NCBI RefSeq assembly: GCF_932526225.1
Contig: NC_064035.1
Location: 9,659,296 to 9,723,295 of the forward strand
Direction: 5' to 3'
Source: Nematostella vectensis
Lineage: Eukaryota; Cnidaria; Anthozoa; Actiniaria; Edwardsiidae
DNA length: 64,000 nucleotides
Part shown: positions 11,624 through 25,400 of the stretch, piece after piece
How positions within the stretch are numbered: the first letter of the stretch is position 1
Layout of the letters: every line of letters starts with the position of its first letter
Made by a program: the position numbers and the translations under genes
The notes under the pieces: model-generated
What the model was told of the DNA's origin: nothing
The model's database searches: none
The model's input: only the letters and a program-made list of their open reading frames with translations

Positions 11624-12352
11624 GTGAAGACTGCATATAATGTCAAACATCTTTTACCCTCTCTGGCAGCTAGTGATTTTGTAGTGGGCGCAGTGGGAAA
11701 TCCTTTGAATATCATCTGCGAAGCGAATGCTTTTGCCTGGATCTATTTGCAACTCGTCCCGGCATTAAATATAAGCGCTTTAACCGTAGACAGATACACG
11801 GCGAGTTCAAGGCCTTTGAAATACGCACAACTCGTGACTAAAACGACAGCCCTTGTGACCATCGCCTTTATCTGGGTTTCGCCCGTTCTTGTGTGCCTCC
11901 CTACGGTTCTCACTGGTGACAGTTACTATCGACAAATAATTGTCATCCTATCTTTCTTCTTCCCCTTTGTTGTGATAATTGTCTGCTACACTGAGATCAC
12001 ACGAGCCTCGCACCGTCAACTTAGCAGCATTTCCGCGTCAACGCCTGCACCTCTATCTTCTGGGAGCACCCCAAACAGCATTCGTAATGACAAAAAAGCA
12101 GCAAAGACTTTTGCGTTAATAACCGTAGTGTTTTTGCTGTCCTTCGCGTCCCACATGGCAGGAAATATAAACATAATTGCTGAAGGGAGGCCCAAGTATA
12201 TGGGATCCCACGCAGTCGCTTCCCATTTGAACGACTTGGCCATCATTTCCAAGAAATTAAGGACATTACACGGTGACCAAACATGTTTTGACTTTAGCCA
12301 AATAGAAAGGCGACAGCAGAGAGTAATAGAAAGCCCTAAGAGCCAGACGTGA
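11624..12352 (+). pseudogene. Truncated tandem copy of the GPCR
   Basis: This is a recent duplicate of about 10752-11624, beginning inside the first intracellular loop, so TM1 and the N-terminus are missing. It is almost identical through TM2 to TM6, with replacements such as TAISRPL to TASSRPL. The conserved TM6 proline is lost (LSFAPHM to LSFASHM). An internal deletion then joins the TM6-TM7 loop (YMG) to sequence matching the 3' UTR of the first copy, so TM7 and NPxxY are gone. The frame stays open to 12352 by reading former 3' UTR. With neither TM1 nor TM7 it cannot be a normal receptor, hence pseudogene. Confidence 0.85.
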
Positions 12353-13402
12353 AATGCACTTTGAAATTGACTGACTGATTCATTTCAGCCGTTTTCATCC
12401 GAACCACGACGTGAAAACTCGTTTCACGGTCTAGAACGAGAACATCAATCATCCCATTTTCATCTAAAAATAATAATATAAGAATAGTGCTGGGTTATGT
12501 CAGGGAAGTGTGAGGACTTTCCTGGTTATGTTGAAATACTCAAAAAAAGCAATCCGACCTAGGTAGTTATTTGATGGAATGGGATGTAATAAAGCATTAC
12601 TTTTGAAGAACCGACTAACTCGACGGTCTGATTATCTAGGAAAATATACTCTTGCAAAAGATTAACTGTAGGATGCACTGCAGGATGAATTGATTCTCAG
12701 AGTGCATAAGGTTACAGCTGAAATGTGCTCCTGCACCATTTTCTAGCTACAGTAGAATAACCGTCGGATTCACAAAAAGAATACACTCAACACGCAAACT
12801 ATATGACATGTATTTAATATTGTAAATACACGTTTTGCTTAAAATAAAATTTCTCGGTTTTCTCATAACCTGTAGCAGATTTTCCCTAGTACGGCAAGAC
12901 ATTCTTATTCAACTATCTTCGGGATAATTTTATTCGTCTCCATGCCTCTCCGTCTCAGTTGTAGCCAGTCCCACCGCGGAACGTAAAGGGTGCCCAAGGT
13001 CACAGTTTGGTCTTTCCGTGCATACAGTTTGGTGTAGAAGAGCGTATCAACTAAACGAGCATTACCATTTCCAGGAAGACCAGACATCTGTTTGCCTTAT
13101 TTACTCCATCATTCCAATGTCATTCTTAAAAGGGCGTATACTTCTTGTTACCACCAAGGCTTAAGAGCAACTATCCGAAACTTTCTCTGTAATTCAATTC
13201 CTAAAATTGTGGCCAATACAATGGTGAGGTCTTGAGGTAGACTGGGTAGTTGCTAAAATTTCCTATAAAAGTCTGGGAAGAATTGCCGATCACTATGCGG
13301 AGAAACACAGGTATCCCTGCGTGTGCTGTGCTCAGTCTCATGGACCCCATGACGTCAGCATAACTTGACATAAGTTCTGGGAAATGATGTTTTTCCAGGA
13401 AG
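12353..13402. other. GPCR copy / SCAP intergenic, including SCAP 3' UTR
   Basis: This interval holds the 3' UTR of SCAP (minus strand). A minus-strand AATAAA at 12933-12928 may be its poly(A) signal, about 470 bases past the stop. A 60-codon minus-strand ORF (13087-12905) lies here and is listed separately. The part from 12353 to about 12900 is AT-rich and I see no gene in it. Confidence 0.4.
12905..13087 (-). CDS. Possible small ORF in the SCAP 3' region (uncertain)
   Basis: A 60-codon frame starts MSGLPGNGNARLVDTLF and ends in a basic segment containing RWDWLQLRRRG. Its composition looks protein-like, but I do not recognise the family. It sits inside the expected SCAP 3' UTR, and the candidate SCAP poly(A) hexamer overlaps its end. 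It may be chance, a separate micro-gene, or an alternative last exon. An acceptor-like CAG directly precedes the ATG. Confidence 0.2.
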   Translation of the reverse strand: MSGLPGNGNARLVDTLFYTKLYARKDQTVTLGTLYVPRWDWLQLRRRGMETNKIIPKIVE

Positions 13403-16400
13403 TCACTCAGCCTTGTTCGTGACGAATGGAAAGGTGACAACACGCAAGTCTTTGCCGAACTCGCACACCACTGTAGCCGTGTCACAGACCAACACATTAC
13501 GAACAAAAACCGAACTGTCACCGTTACCCAGAGAAACGCACTTGACTGGCTTCCCTGCCAAGAGATCCCACACGACGATGACGCCCTATTCCCAGAAAAG
13601 AAAGATTAGATTTCTTCCGTGAATCGGTCTTTATAGGTGCATCGACCAGAAAGTGCACAAGAACATTTTATCTTACCACAGAAGACTTACTATTTTAAGC
13701 TCCCTAGTAAACCATGGTAACACCCTTTTTGCAACATACCTAGCACCCCACTACATCCTGGTAGCACCCTACCAATAACGCACCTTGCCCCATAATACAT
13801 CCTAGTAACACCCTACTACACCCTGGTAACACCCTATTCACACAACACACACACCACACTGTTACATCCTATTAAAATCACCCTACAATAACGCGCCTAG
13901 CATCCTACTACATCCCAGTGTCACCCTACTAATAACGCACCTAGCATCCTACTTCATCCCAGTGTCACCCTACTAATAACGCACCTAGCATCCTACTTCA
14001 TCCCAGTGTCACCCTACTAATAACGCACCTAGCATCCTACTTCATCCCAGTGTCACCCTACTAATAACGCACCTAGCATCCTACTTCATCCCAGTGTCAC
14101 CCTACAATAACGCACCTAGCATCCTACTACACCCCAGTGTCACCCTACTAATAACGCACCTAGCATCCTACTACATACCAGTGTCACCCTACTAATAACG
14201 CACCTAGCATCCTACTACATACCAGTGTCACCCTACTAATAACGCACCTAGCATCCTACTTCATCCCAGTGTCACCCTGCTAATAATGCACCTAGCATCC
14301 TACTACATACCAGTGTCACCCTACTAATAACACACCTAGCATCCTACTTCATACCAGTGTCACCCTATTAATAACGCACCTAGCATCCTACTTCATCCCA
14401 GTGTCACCCTACTAATAACGCACCTAGCATCCTACTACACCCCAGTGTCACCCTGCTAATAACGCACCTGCCCTCCAGTGACGAACAGGTTATCGGTCAG
14501 CATAGCTACATTTGAGCACAAATCCGGGATCTGTGCAGAACACATAGCATTAATAATGCAATGTAATTATCTCCAATTTGTACCATTTGGTCGTAGAGCA
14601 AAGCGATGCAAGAAAGTCAAGTGAAGCCTTTGAGGGAACAGCTAGTTGAGCACAAATGGTGTTACAGTGTCACAGTTTGAGTACAGGCCTTTGCACGACA
14701 AAAATATAAAGTAATTGCATATGGAATTTTTAATTTTTCCGTTGGCTAATTCCAATACATTAGGGGATTACCAAAAATAACATAAAAATCATGCAGGATC
14801 CTTTAAGCTAGCTCCCGTCTCTTTGAGTGAGCACACGGACAACTCATTGTACAATCACTAACGAAACGTGTTTTAATTAAAAACGGGCGAGTTGCATACA
14901 TTAATGTTAACACTGCTTTTTTACCTGTCTTAGATTGTAGTGGAGACACTTGCCCGTTGACCGCTCCCAAACGCACATTGAGTTATCAATACTGACGCTG
15001 ATCAGGTGCGCATGCGTGCTAGCCACGGTGGTAATTGCGCATGTATGACCACGCAGGTGCTGTAAACACTCGCCTGTGCTCAGATCCCACACGCGCACGC
15101 CACCATTCGATGCACCGCTGATTACAATATCTGGGTTATTCTGAAATTATTGTAAAACAAAGTTGATGTTAACGACATTGAAAAGAGTGATCTAATTCGA
15201 ATTCCTTTTTTGCTATGTACCGGTAGCAATCTCTTTAAACACTGAGCAAATCAACTTATTCGGTTATTTTTTATTTGGTGCAAATCGTATCTATTTTAAC
15301 CCTGTCGATTTACTTATTTTTCCCACCGCGCCCACACAACCCTTGAAGCTTTCTAAATTGCATTATGCATAGGTACTGTGCTTGGTAATGCCATCTCATT
15401 AGCTACGGTACTTAAGGTATGGCTAGTTATGATACACCATTCAAGATAGCATGTTGTTACCTACCGAATCCACCTTAAGCTCGGTGATACCATCTCTGTG
15501 ACCGTGCAGCGTAAAGATGCGCACGCAGTGGTCTGTACGGAAAACCTGCAAATAACATAATGTTAACAATCCATATCCGTCAAAAGGCAATATAAATGTG
15601 ACGCTGGTCAACAATTTTTAGCGTTATGCGTTATACTATTGGGCTATACTAAATCTTACTACTGGGCTATACATGATCTCCATGGCATTACCTTTAGCGT
15701 TCTGTCATGACTTCCGGTGACAACACGCCCCTCCGAGGCTACCAACACACTCACAGGCTGGTGATGAGCCCGCACTCTATGTGTCAAGCTGCACATCGTA
15801 GGCGACGCATGCGTGGGATTTAGAGGATCACCGCTGACGCTACTAGTCCCGGATTCGGGGCTCAAGGGCTTACGTGACATGCGTGGCGAGCTCGTGCGTT
15901 TGACGGGGGACGCGTCCAGTGAGAACATCACACTTGAGGCGGTGGGTGAGATAAGAGTGAGAAAATCCAGAGTGCCGTCCAACCGAGCCACCACTACCTG
16001 CGGACTGTACGTAAGATACAAACAATCATCTCTACAGTTATACTCGGATTTTAACCCAGTTGGGGAATGCAGTACTGGACCTTTGAAGGAGACGAAGACA
16101 GTTCGAATTGGTGGGGAGTTAGAGAGAGTAGAGATAACTCACGTATCTTGAGAAGTATATAAATTATTCGACTTGGGTTCCATTGTACATTGTATGTTTT
16201 CGTTAAGACGCTGCTATCAAATAGACATCGTACATTGGAACAGAATATTATTCAAACTCAAACAAACGCTATATCTATGCCATTATATTGGTATGAACGT
16301 TGTTTAAGGTTTGCCGCGCACGCAGTACCTGTTTGGTAAGAAGGTAACGCTCGTGACACCTTGCCTATTTTCGCAGTAAACACAGATCTGACGACCGGAG

Positions 16401-19400
16401 CTCAGGCTCCAAAGCTAAGAGATGACATAGAATGTAAGTACAGATGAAGCATTAGCAGAAAAGGTAGGGAAAGCAGTGTCATAAATTTAACCCACGCAAT
16501 AACAAATCCTGTATCCGCTTCCGGTTTGGTACAGATACTTACAAATGGGTATTTAGATGAATTCAAGATCATTCATATGATGACAACAGCTTTATTCAAA
16601 ATATGCAATTTATAAACTAACATTGCAATTTAAATTAAAGGCAGCTCTAGAATATGTGTAAGAAATTGCTTTCCGAAAGAAAAAAAATGGACTTCCCTTT
16701 TTCTTAATCGGTTAAGTAAAGGCCAGTTTGTGTGAACTTGGTATTTTTCCCTAGCGTCAATTGAAGGCCTACCTCTACTGAGCCATCACTGCACCCGGTA
16801 GCCAAAATATCACCACGGCAGTCCAGGCACCAAACAGAAGACGACGGTCCACAGGGTGGTGGTATCTTGCTTTCATCAACACCATCTGTCTCCTCCTCCT
16901 TACATGAGCCCTCTGACACAGAACTTTCCTCATCACTAGACCAAGGCCAAGGACTAATCCCTGGGGAACCCCTATCTTGACAATATGGACTAAAGTCAAA
17001 ACCCGAGGCAGCACTTGTGCTGGAGCCAAAGGAGCCGCTGTAGTTCCGCTTGATGTCTGTGCTTTTGTGAGCACCGGATACTGGAATTCCCACAGGGTCC
17101 CCAATAGGATCACTAGGGTCTGGTTGCATCTCTGGATTTTCCTGTGTATCAGCGTCTTGAGTCACCAGACTTTCAAAATAACGGGCTGTTGTGAAATGTT
17201 CGTCCCAGCCAAAAGGTCTCTTTGCCCCCCTTGAGCTAGGGCGCCGCCTTCGTCTGGGTCTGATGGGGTTTCTCCTGGATGATAGGATAAGACACAATCA
17301 GTCAACGTAGTCTCGAATTCAGTACAGCTACTTATAAATATCCAGCTAGTTATAAATATCATAAAGATCAAGACGATGATAAAAGATATAGACTTAAAAT
17401 CAAACTAGAACTGACTTTTGCATTCCCTAGATACTATTTTTGGTTATTATTAGATGTCGAAGTTCTGCCAGCTCTCTCTTGAGGGTTTTGCTGCACTAAA
17501 CCTAAGATGTTGGGATTACATTGTTGGCTTCATCGTGTTCTGTTACAACTGTTCACCCATATTTGGATTAGTATATAACGCATGGTGGTAGGAAAAACTT
17601 TAGAAGTTGAGAGCCAATGGTTTACAAGAACCCCCCCAACCGCTTTCTAATAAAAAAAACTATGACCAAAAACATTGCAACCCTTTATTAATTCTAATGG
17701 ACCCTTCTTACCCCATTCTATTGACGACTCGAAGGCAGTCCCCAGAAGAGCGGTCCCAAACTCGGATTTCTCCACTCAGGCATATGCTGACAATGCCAGA
17801 CAGCGTACATATCACATGCTCGACATTCTACCGTTCGAAAATAAAGGAAAAGACATGAGCATTTGTGAGTCCTGAGCATCACAATACGCACCTTTTCCTG
17901 ACACGCAGTCAGTCATATGAGAGAGGGTTGTCCAATACACCAACAAACGTGTGCATAGCATTGTTTGAAACAGTCGAGACCACTGGAGCGTATTAGAGAA
18001 CGAGTTAAAATAATGGAAGGGAACAATTCCAAGCATACATTTGTTAGAGTTTTGGACTAGTATGACACGTGAAACACAGTTAATTATCCCTAGTGAGGTT
18101 AATTTGCATTCTACAAAAAACTAAACATGCAAGGCATGACCCCCTTATAAGACCACATATACCTGGGGATGGCCAATCAGTCGCATGGGTACTGCCTCTG
18201 TCAACTCGTCATGACTCCCTGTGGTTCTTCTACCCCGCCCTGCAATGCGTGGGCTGATCTGCAGGTCATTCAGATACTTGCAAATGAAGAAGAGTATGAT
18301 CATGGCCAACATGCCAAGCAGAACACAGTACAATGCATTCAGGTAGTATTCAGGGTCCAGTGCTTCAGCCTCATCACCTGATCCTGCCTCCACCAGCTCT
18401 GGGGGAATAGGCGTGGTTAGAGGGGGATCCTGCCTTGTGTTACCCGATGATGCAAGCTCCAAGGTGTTAATATTGACATGAATATGTACAGCAGGCAGAA
18501 GGCTGATGTACCTAAGAGAATATCCAAGCATTACTCATTACCACAACTGACTTGTTTGCAAGGGGTACTAAAGTAACATGAAAAGGGGAATTTTAATTAT
18601 GCATGGTTTCTCCCCTTCCGTCGTGCCTTGGAATTTTCAACACATACCAGTTACTATATCCCTTACAAAATAGCATACAAATATATAAAATAACTAGGTA
18701 ACCTGATTCTCAAACCAAAAGTCATAATGAACATAAATTCATTCTCAAAACTTGCATAGAGAACAATTTTGAGCACAGCTACTATTCCATCTTTTGTAAC
18801 CAAGCAAAAACTCAATGCTTTGGATACTCTTTCAAGAGTGGAAGGGCTGACCATACCTTCCAACAAGACTGATATCATAGTAGCTTAATAGCTGAGGCCA
18901 GTGTTTATTGGACAGGCTGGTCCAGGAAGCAGATTGTGGGATCTGGTCAAGGTTTTGCTGCATGCTCTTGTGACCCTGAGTGCCAGAAAGTGGCCTGTCA
19001 GGGTCTGGTATGGCGTGGTCCTTCGTTGCAGAGTCCTGGAAAGCCTCACGGATCATTTTCTCAATGAGTGATTCATCATCAGGGTTTGGACCCTGCTCAT
19101 CTGCCGTACTCAGTGTGGACGGGACAAAGAAAACCATGTAAAGGAAGTACATGACTGCAAACACCTGCATGACATAGACAAGAAAAGATGACAAGCATTT
19201 TTTTCTAATTAATGTTAATAGCTAAACAAGTGTGAGTTTCCATTAAATGACATTTGCCAAGGGTCTGCCGAGATTTATTGAACACGTTAACCTAAAACAA
19301 CTGATAATTGCAAATTGTCAGCTTTTTTAAGTAAGGCACATCAATGAGTAGGAGGTTCTGGGAAGAGTGAATGGCAATTTTAAAGTTTTGTTTCATCAAA

Positions 19401-22400
19401 TTATCTCTTTATTTCCATTGAATGACATCCTCCCCAAATACACTATAACAAGCCATACAGATTTGGCTCACAGAGCGGAAGAACTAGTAACCCTCACCAT
19501 CAAAGCCTTTTGCACAATCCTTGTGCTTGCCCAGAAATATGCTATCTCAAGTCTTTTGGATTTGCGTAGAGGCAGTGCAGTACTAGGATGAGGAGTTCCT
19601 GGCGATTTCACAGATGCAGGGGGGAGGGGCGGGAGAAGATGCACTGGTTGAACATTGGATGTTGCTTCTGTTGTGGAGCTGTGCAGTCTGCCTCTTTGTC
19701 TCAGTAGAATACCCTGTATATCAGACAACTAGCGAAAAGAGTCTATATAAGCTCTGAGGCCCATTTCATAGATGAAGATGCTTCACTAAACCCATTGACC
19801 TCTGGCTTTTTTTGAGCTTATCAAAAATACAACTATAAGCATATTGGGAGAGTGCTCTATGATATCATTAAGGCTACTGTATGTTGTCATAATTGAATGC
19901 TGTGCTTATGGATGTTTGCAAGCAAACGCGGATTCATGGGGATTCTTTTCTTGTCTGGCTTTGCCTAAATGAAAAAATAATTTTTCTAATGAATCACCAC
20001 AGCTCTCCTAAATCCTTTCTGAGAGGCATGTGGTAAGGTGTTGAATGGTTTAACAAGATGTCCTATGGTGTTGCATGCTGTACAGTAACAAAGGTATCCT
20101 GAGGCTATCTATGGTATGGCTGTACAGTAACAAAGGTATCCTGAGGCTATCTATGGTATGGCTGTACAGTAACAAAGGTATCCTGAGGTTATCTATGGTA
20201 TGGCTGTACAGTAACAAAGGTATCCTGAGGTTATCTATGGTATGGCTGTACAGTAACAAAGGTATCCTGAGGTTATCTATGGTATGGCTGTACAGTAACA
20301 AAGGTATCCTGAGGCTATCTATGGTATGGCTGTACAGTAACAAAGGTATCCTGAGGCTATCTATGGTATGGCTGTACAGTAACAAAGGTATCCTGAGGCT
20401 ATCTATGGTATGTTGAGGTTTTGGTATAGGCATAGCTTCTCTGTACCTCCATGCGACGGATATCAATAGATAAGATGGTGGCAAACATGAACACTTGAAG
20501 GAAAAAATCTGTTAGCAGACCCACAAGAGCAAACAAGGCAAACTCCTGCAAAGAAAAAAAAAACGTTTCAATAATGATAAGTAACAAAGAAGTCAAATTT
20601 AATTCAGGATTCCAAAAGTGATTTTTTGAATGTTAATGGTGTCCGATGCAATAGACATGTCAAATTATTACAATCTTCAATCTACTTTCATAACAAATGT
20701 TATTGAGGATGCAACATATATTCATTTCAGAGTTTTAGCCACTGAATAATGCAACACATTTTTACATGGACAATATGTCAGAAGTTAAAAACTATGTTAA
20801 AACTGCAATAGTCATTACCTGAATAGCATGCACATATGTTAGGTAGCCCAAGCCAAGCACAAGAATCTCCCACAGAAGATTTTTCAACATGTATTTGCCC
20901 TCCTTACTCAATCCTGCAAAATACAAAAATAACAATAAGTAAACATATATCCGGCCTGAAGCCAGGATTCTAAGAGAGGGAGATTGTTTACCCATTTAGC
21001 AGACCATTTCTCGTCCTAGCTTAGCAGTGGTACTCAATTTTCCCCGATCATCCCCGATCCCTACTGGCTAGGGGCCTGTTTATTTACTAATTCATTCTGG
21101 GTACAAGAGGAAGGTGGCATATTCTAAGCTCTCTTTTTTAACAAAATAAAATCTAGTCGGAGCAAGAAAGACCAAGACAAGAACAAAATATTAGATTTAC
21201 TCTACGTTAAGTACTGGTTAAATTGGGTGTCTACAAAACGAAGACCTAAGACCTAATACCTAAAACCTGTGACCCCAAAAGCTAGGACCCACCAAAAATA
21301 GCAGTAATTATTTAGTCTACCTTGTTTCTTAAATGGCTACACAGGGCGAAAGTTTCATATGAAATCAGTGATCCTAATGAGGTAATTCAGCGAGTATTGT
21401 TGTGCTTTTCATGAAAGAAATATTCTCATTTGCGCGCACCAATGAACAAAGCATTTGAATCGTCGTTATTTGTCACATTGAAAATGGTAATTAAACTCAT
21501 TTTTCAGACACAAGTAAATAAAATCTCATTTTGTAGAAATACTTCTAATAATTTCGCAAAGCTGTTTATATTTTTTAAGGTGCACTGTGACAGCTAAATG
21601 TCAAATCATTTGACAGAGATGAAACCATAAAATGATGTTAGCCTTGATTGGCCCACTTTTTACCGGGCAGTGGAATGGTTTTCTCTGAGATGAAAACTTT
21701 CTACAACTCGACACAACTAGAACATGGAGCGATTACCTGTTAAATAGCGTGCAATTAAGATTTTGGAAGAAACACCCGAAAAGTTTACCAGGTGACTTTC
21801 CGGGTTTCTGAGTTTATCAGCGTTTTAAGAAACGACCACCTGGAAACACAAGTAGTGCTTTTCCCTATTTTCCAATTAAAAAAAGAAAACAAATCGAACT
21901 AGCTAATTATCTCATAAGGATCACTGATTCTACATGAAACTTTCACACGACGTAGCCATTTTGGGAAACAAGTTAGGCTAAATAATATCGGCAAAATTTT
22001 TGGGGTCGTTGCATGTGGGGTCACATGTTTTAGGTTTTAGGTTTTTGTTTTGTAGACACTCTGGTTAAATAATAATAAAATTGGGTCACTAGCTTACCTT
22101 GTGCAACTCGGTGTTTTACATCAAGGTCAACTGGTGTAGAGACCACAGACTTGGTAATAACAAGTATATTCTCCACTCCAATCATGATAACAAGGTATGG
22201 AAATATCTCACTGTAAAAGACAAAGTATAAAATATCACAACACAAATAAGGGCAGTTAGAAGGCAACAGAAAGAATCAATAAAAGTGTACTGTGAAAGGG
22301 ACAGTGCTGAATAACGTATGCGCATGCACATGCTATGGTGAAAACAAGCATAATCGTAGTGTTGAATCGTTCGAGTAAAGGTACGAAAGGCTGACTTCAG

Positions 22401-25400
22401 TCGCTGTTTTGACTAATTGTACAGCATTAAAACCATACTGTACAAAAGATGACAAATTTGTGTTCTAATAAGGGAGTCATAAAGAAAATTATAGCCTTAG
22501 GTTTGGTCTAGTTTTCTTAGCATTCGTTGAAATGTGACAGTTCGCCGGTAAAACGCTGCCATTTCAAAACAAAAAGGCTGGTTTAACTGCGCGGTACTGG
22601 AACTAGTCTTGCGTTTTTCAGCACTAGAGGCAGTCAGAGACTTGCTTCAAGCTGACTGTTGACTGTTTGAATATCTCATAAGTAAAGGTGAGAACAAACA
22701 TTCCATACATATTTTTGGTGCTAACGATTTTACTGGTCACGCTGTTAAAAAGGAAATAAAATAGTATTTGGATGATTTTTAAATATATTTATTTATGTGT
22801 CAAAAGCTTTTGCATATCTATACCTGCTATTTAAGGTTGGCACCAGACCAAACATGGTACAAAGGCCAGCAGCCATGATAAGTGAAGCAATGACAGTGAT
22901 GACTGCACTGAATGCAAGACCCCATTTTGACTTCACCATGTCAATCTTAGCTAAGGAGAGAAAAAATACATCATTTGCAAAAACCTGTATACTGGGTTAT
23001 TCAGTTGCATCTTTTGGCTGTAGAGACCATGAATGATACAGAAACATTTTAAACATATTATTGTTTACCAAATTTAAACCAGAATAAATTAGATACATGC
23101 AATAAAGTTATAAACTTCTAGAGGCAATAACAGTAAAGCAGTGAAAAAAGGCAAGAATTCTGCATGGTCCATGAAGGGCTTTGACACCCAGATGCTCTGC
23201 CTCCTTGTCACCCCACCACTAACACCCTCCCAACCTTTCTAGGCCTGCCATCCCTCCCCTAGGCCAATCCCTTTCAAATGCTTACCAACGGAAAAAGCCA
23301 GATATAAAAACACAACAAAATACGCAACACTTATGGGTCCAAGCTCCACCAAACTTCCACCTTCTCCCTAAAACACATGGATAAAACAATAATTTATCAC
23401 AAGAATTATGAGTTACAAAGCAATGTGTTCTGTTTGTGAATTAGGAGCAAACGGCTTTTACCTCATTGGACTAAATAATGGTCAAAGCTGTAATACTTGT
23501 TGCAACATATTGTTGTCTGTCAGAAACCAATTCATTTGTAACAAAAACTTTCCATTGTCAACTTTATTCATTTCACAGTAGATCTTTGCTGTAAGAAAAT
23601 ATATGGAACACACTTGAATTGTGAGCACCTATGACATGTTTCTCAAGTCTTCTTATATATACAAAGCAGACTTGACAAGGGCTGATTAGTTTCATGTGGT
23701 GTCTTTGCATCCACTCTTTTTTAGAGTTTATATCCCACCTTGTAATAGATGTGAACAACTTGAGAACCATGATCCTCATGAACCATCCCTGGGAACTGCT
23801 TCCATAGATGATTTCTCAACCCTTCAACAAAACTATAGGCAACCACAGTTAGTTACATGTGGTTTATGCCTCCTACAGGTCCGTAGCTAGCACAGGGTAG
23901 GGATGGGCCACTGCAGGGTTCTGCTGTTATTTACCCACCTTGGTTCATCTGGATTCAGCATTAGTGTCACAGCATATCTAATATTGTGCTCATGTCCACT
24001 CCATTTCACTTGTGGGTGCAGCCCAGTGTGCTTGAGAGGAACACCAAATATGAACTCTGCATTATAAAAAATACATAAGAAATGTGCACATCACCATCAC
24101 CACTGCAATGTTAAGTGGGAGACCTAGTGGGAGCAAAACCACCATGCCCCACCCCCACCCCCTCATTACCCCATAGTCAATAATGAATTGTATCTGAAAC
24201 ATATTTAAAGTCTAGGAAGAGTTGCTCAACTTTGTACAATGACCGAAAAAGGTCTTCCATTTATTTATTTCTGATTTTGGCTCTAAAATCCACCATGAGA
24301 CATCACTGCTAAAAAAGGAACTACTGTAAAGTACACAGAAAAGCTACAGACCTTTCAAAGCAATGTTGATAGCAGGACGACCATGTTCCTGGTACAGATC
24401 ATCAACAAGATGATCATCCTCTTCAAATCTAAAAAAAATAGTGAATTAGTTTATAAAGACTCTCTCATATTTTTTGATAATTTCTGTGTAATTTAGCAAT
24501 TTCAATAAGAACCTGCAATGAACTTACCCCTCTTGAGGGGGCGCAGAGAGGGAGGGGCAGTACCCCCTTTTTGAAATACAAAAAAAATGCTTTGGGATAG
24601 ACCAAATAGCCTTTTGATGTTGGCTCTTATTCAGGTTAATCACCAACCAAGTGTGCCTTATCTTTTACTGATCCAAAAGAAGAAATGAAATGACCACAAA
24701 TACCAGCTGCCTGCATAGAAGCAAGGTAGTGTCGGATTGGCTCACTACCTTTCTAGGCTTTTATTCCAAAGGTTTGCTGGTGAGAGTAGCAAACACCCTT
24801 CTGCTGGTAGGAACTGACTGTCTCGCAGCCTAAGCCCTGACCTCTGCCTGATGGCGCCATGCGAGGCCACATGGAGGCACATGTCTGGTAGACCTATTCC
24901 ACTGTTATACAAAAAAAACAGAAATAACAGGTTTTGAGTTTCCCCTCACTGGAGACTGTATTCTGTGTTATGTCACTCAAACAATCAAAACAACTGAAAA
25001 TGTTTGGTTAATTGATTCAAAATAGTATTATCATTATTGTTTTTGATTAAAATGAGCTTTGAGTAAAGGTTCATCTCACATGCATGGATAATATATGGTA
25101 ATTCATAATTATTTAATAATATGTTTATAATGACAAACAAAACATTCCTTTGTAGTGTCTAACTTCGGGATGGAAAAGATTACACAGGATGATTGTCAAC
25201 ACAACGCTTTACTAGCTCAGTTTCCGCATGTACATAATCCCATATGGTGATTTACTTTTTCTTGTACCCAGGCCTCGCCCGGCTACACAGCCTACCCACT
25301 CGAACACTACATCCTTTTAAAAAAATAGTCATAAATTTGCTTGCTTCTTTTCCAGACCATGCCAGATCATGGCATTAATTCTTACTACATGTACTTACTT

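Noticed and set aside
13740-14475. Regularly spaced repeats reminiscent of a CRISPR array
   Set aside because: There are no unique spacers; the repeat is head-to-tail and in an animal intron.
20050-20484. Long ORFs on both strands with 14-residue repeats
   Set aside because: They arise because the 42-bp minisatellite unit is a multiple of three; the array lies in a SCAP intron.
24700-24960. Possible extra SCAP exon
   Set aside because: Exons 3 and 4 join directly in phase (two bases plus one), leaving no room for an exon here.
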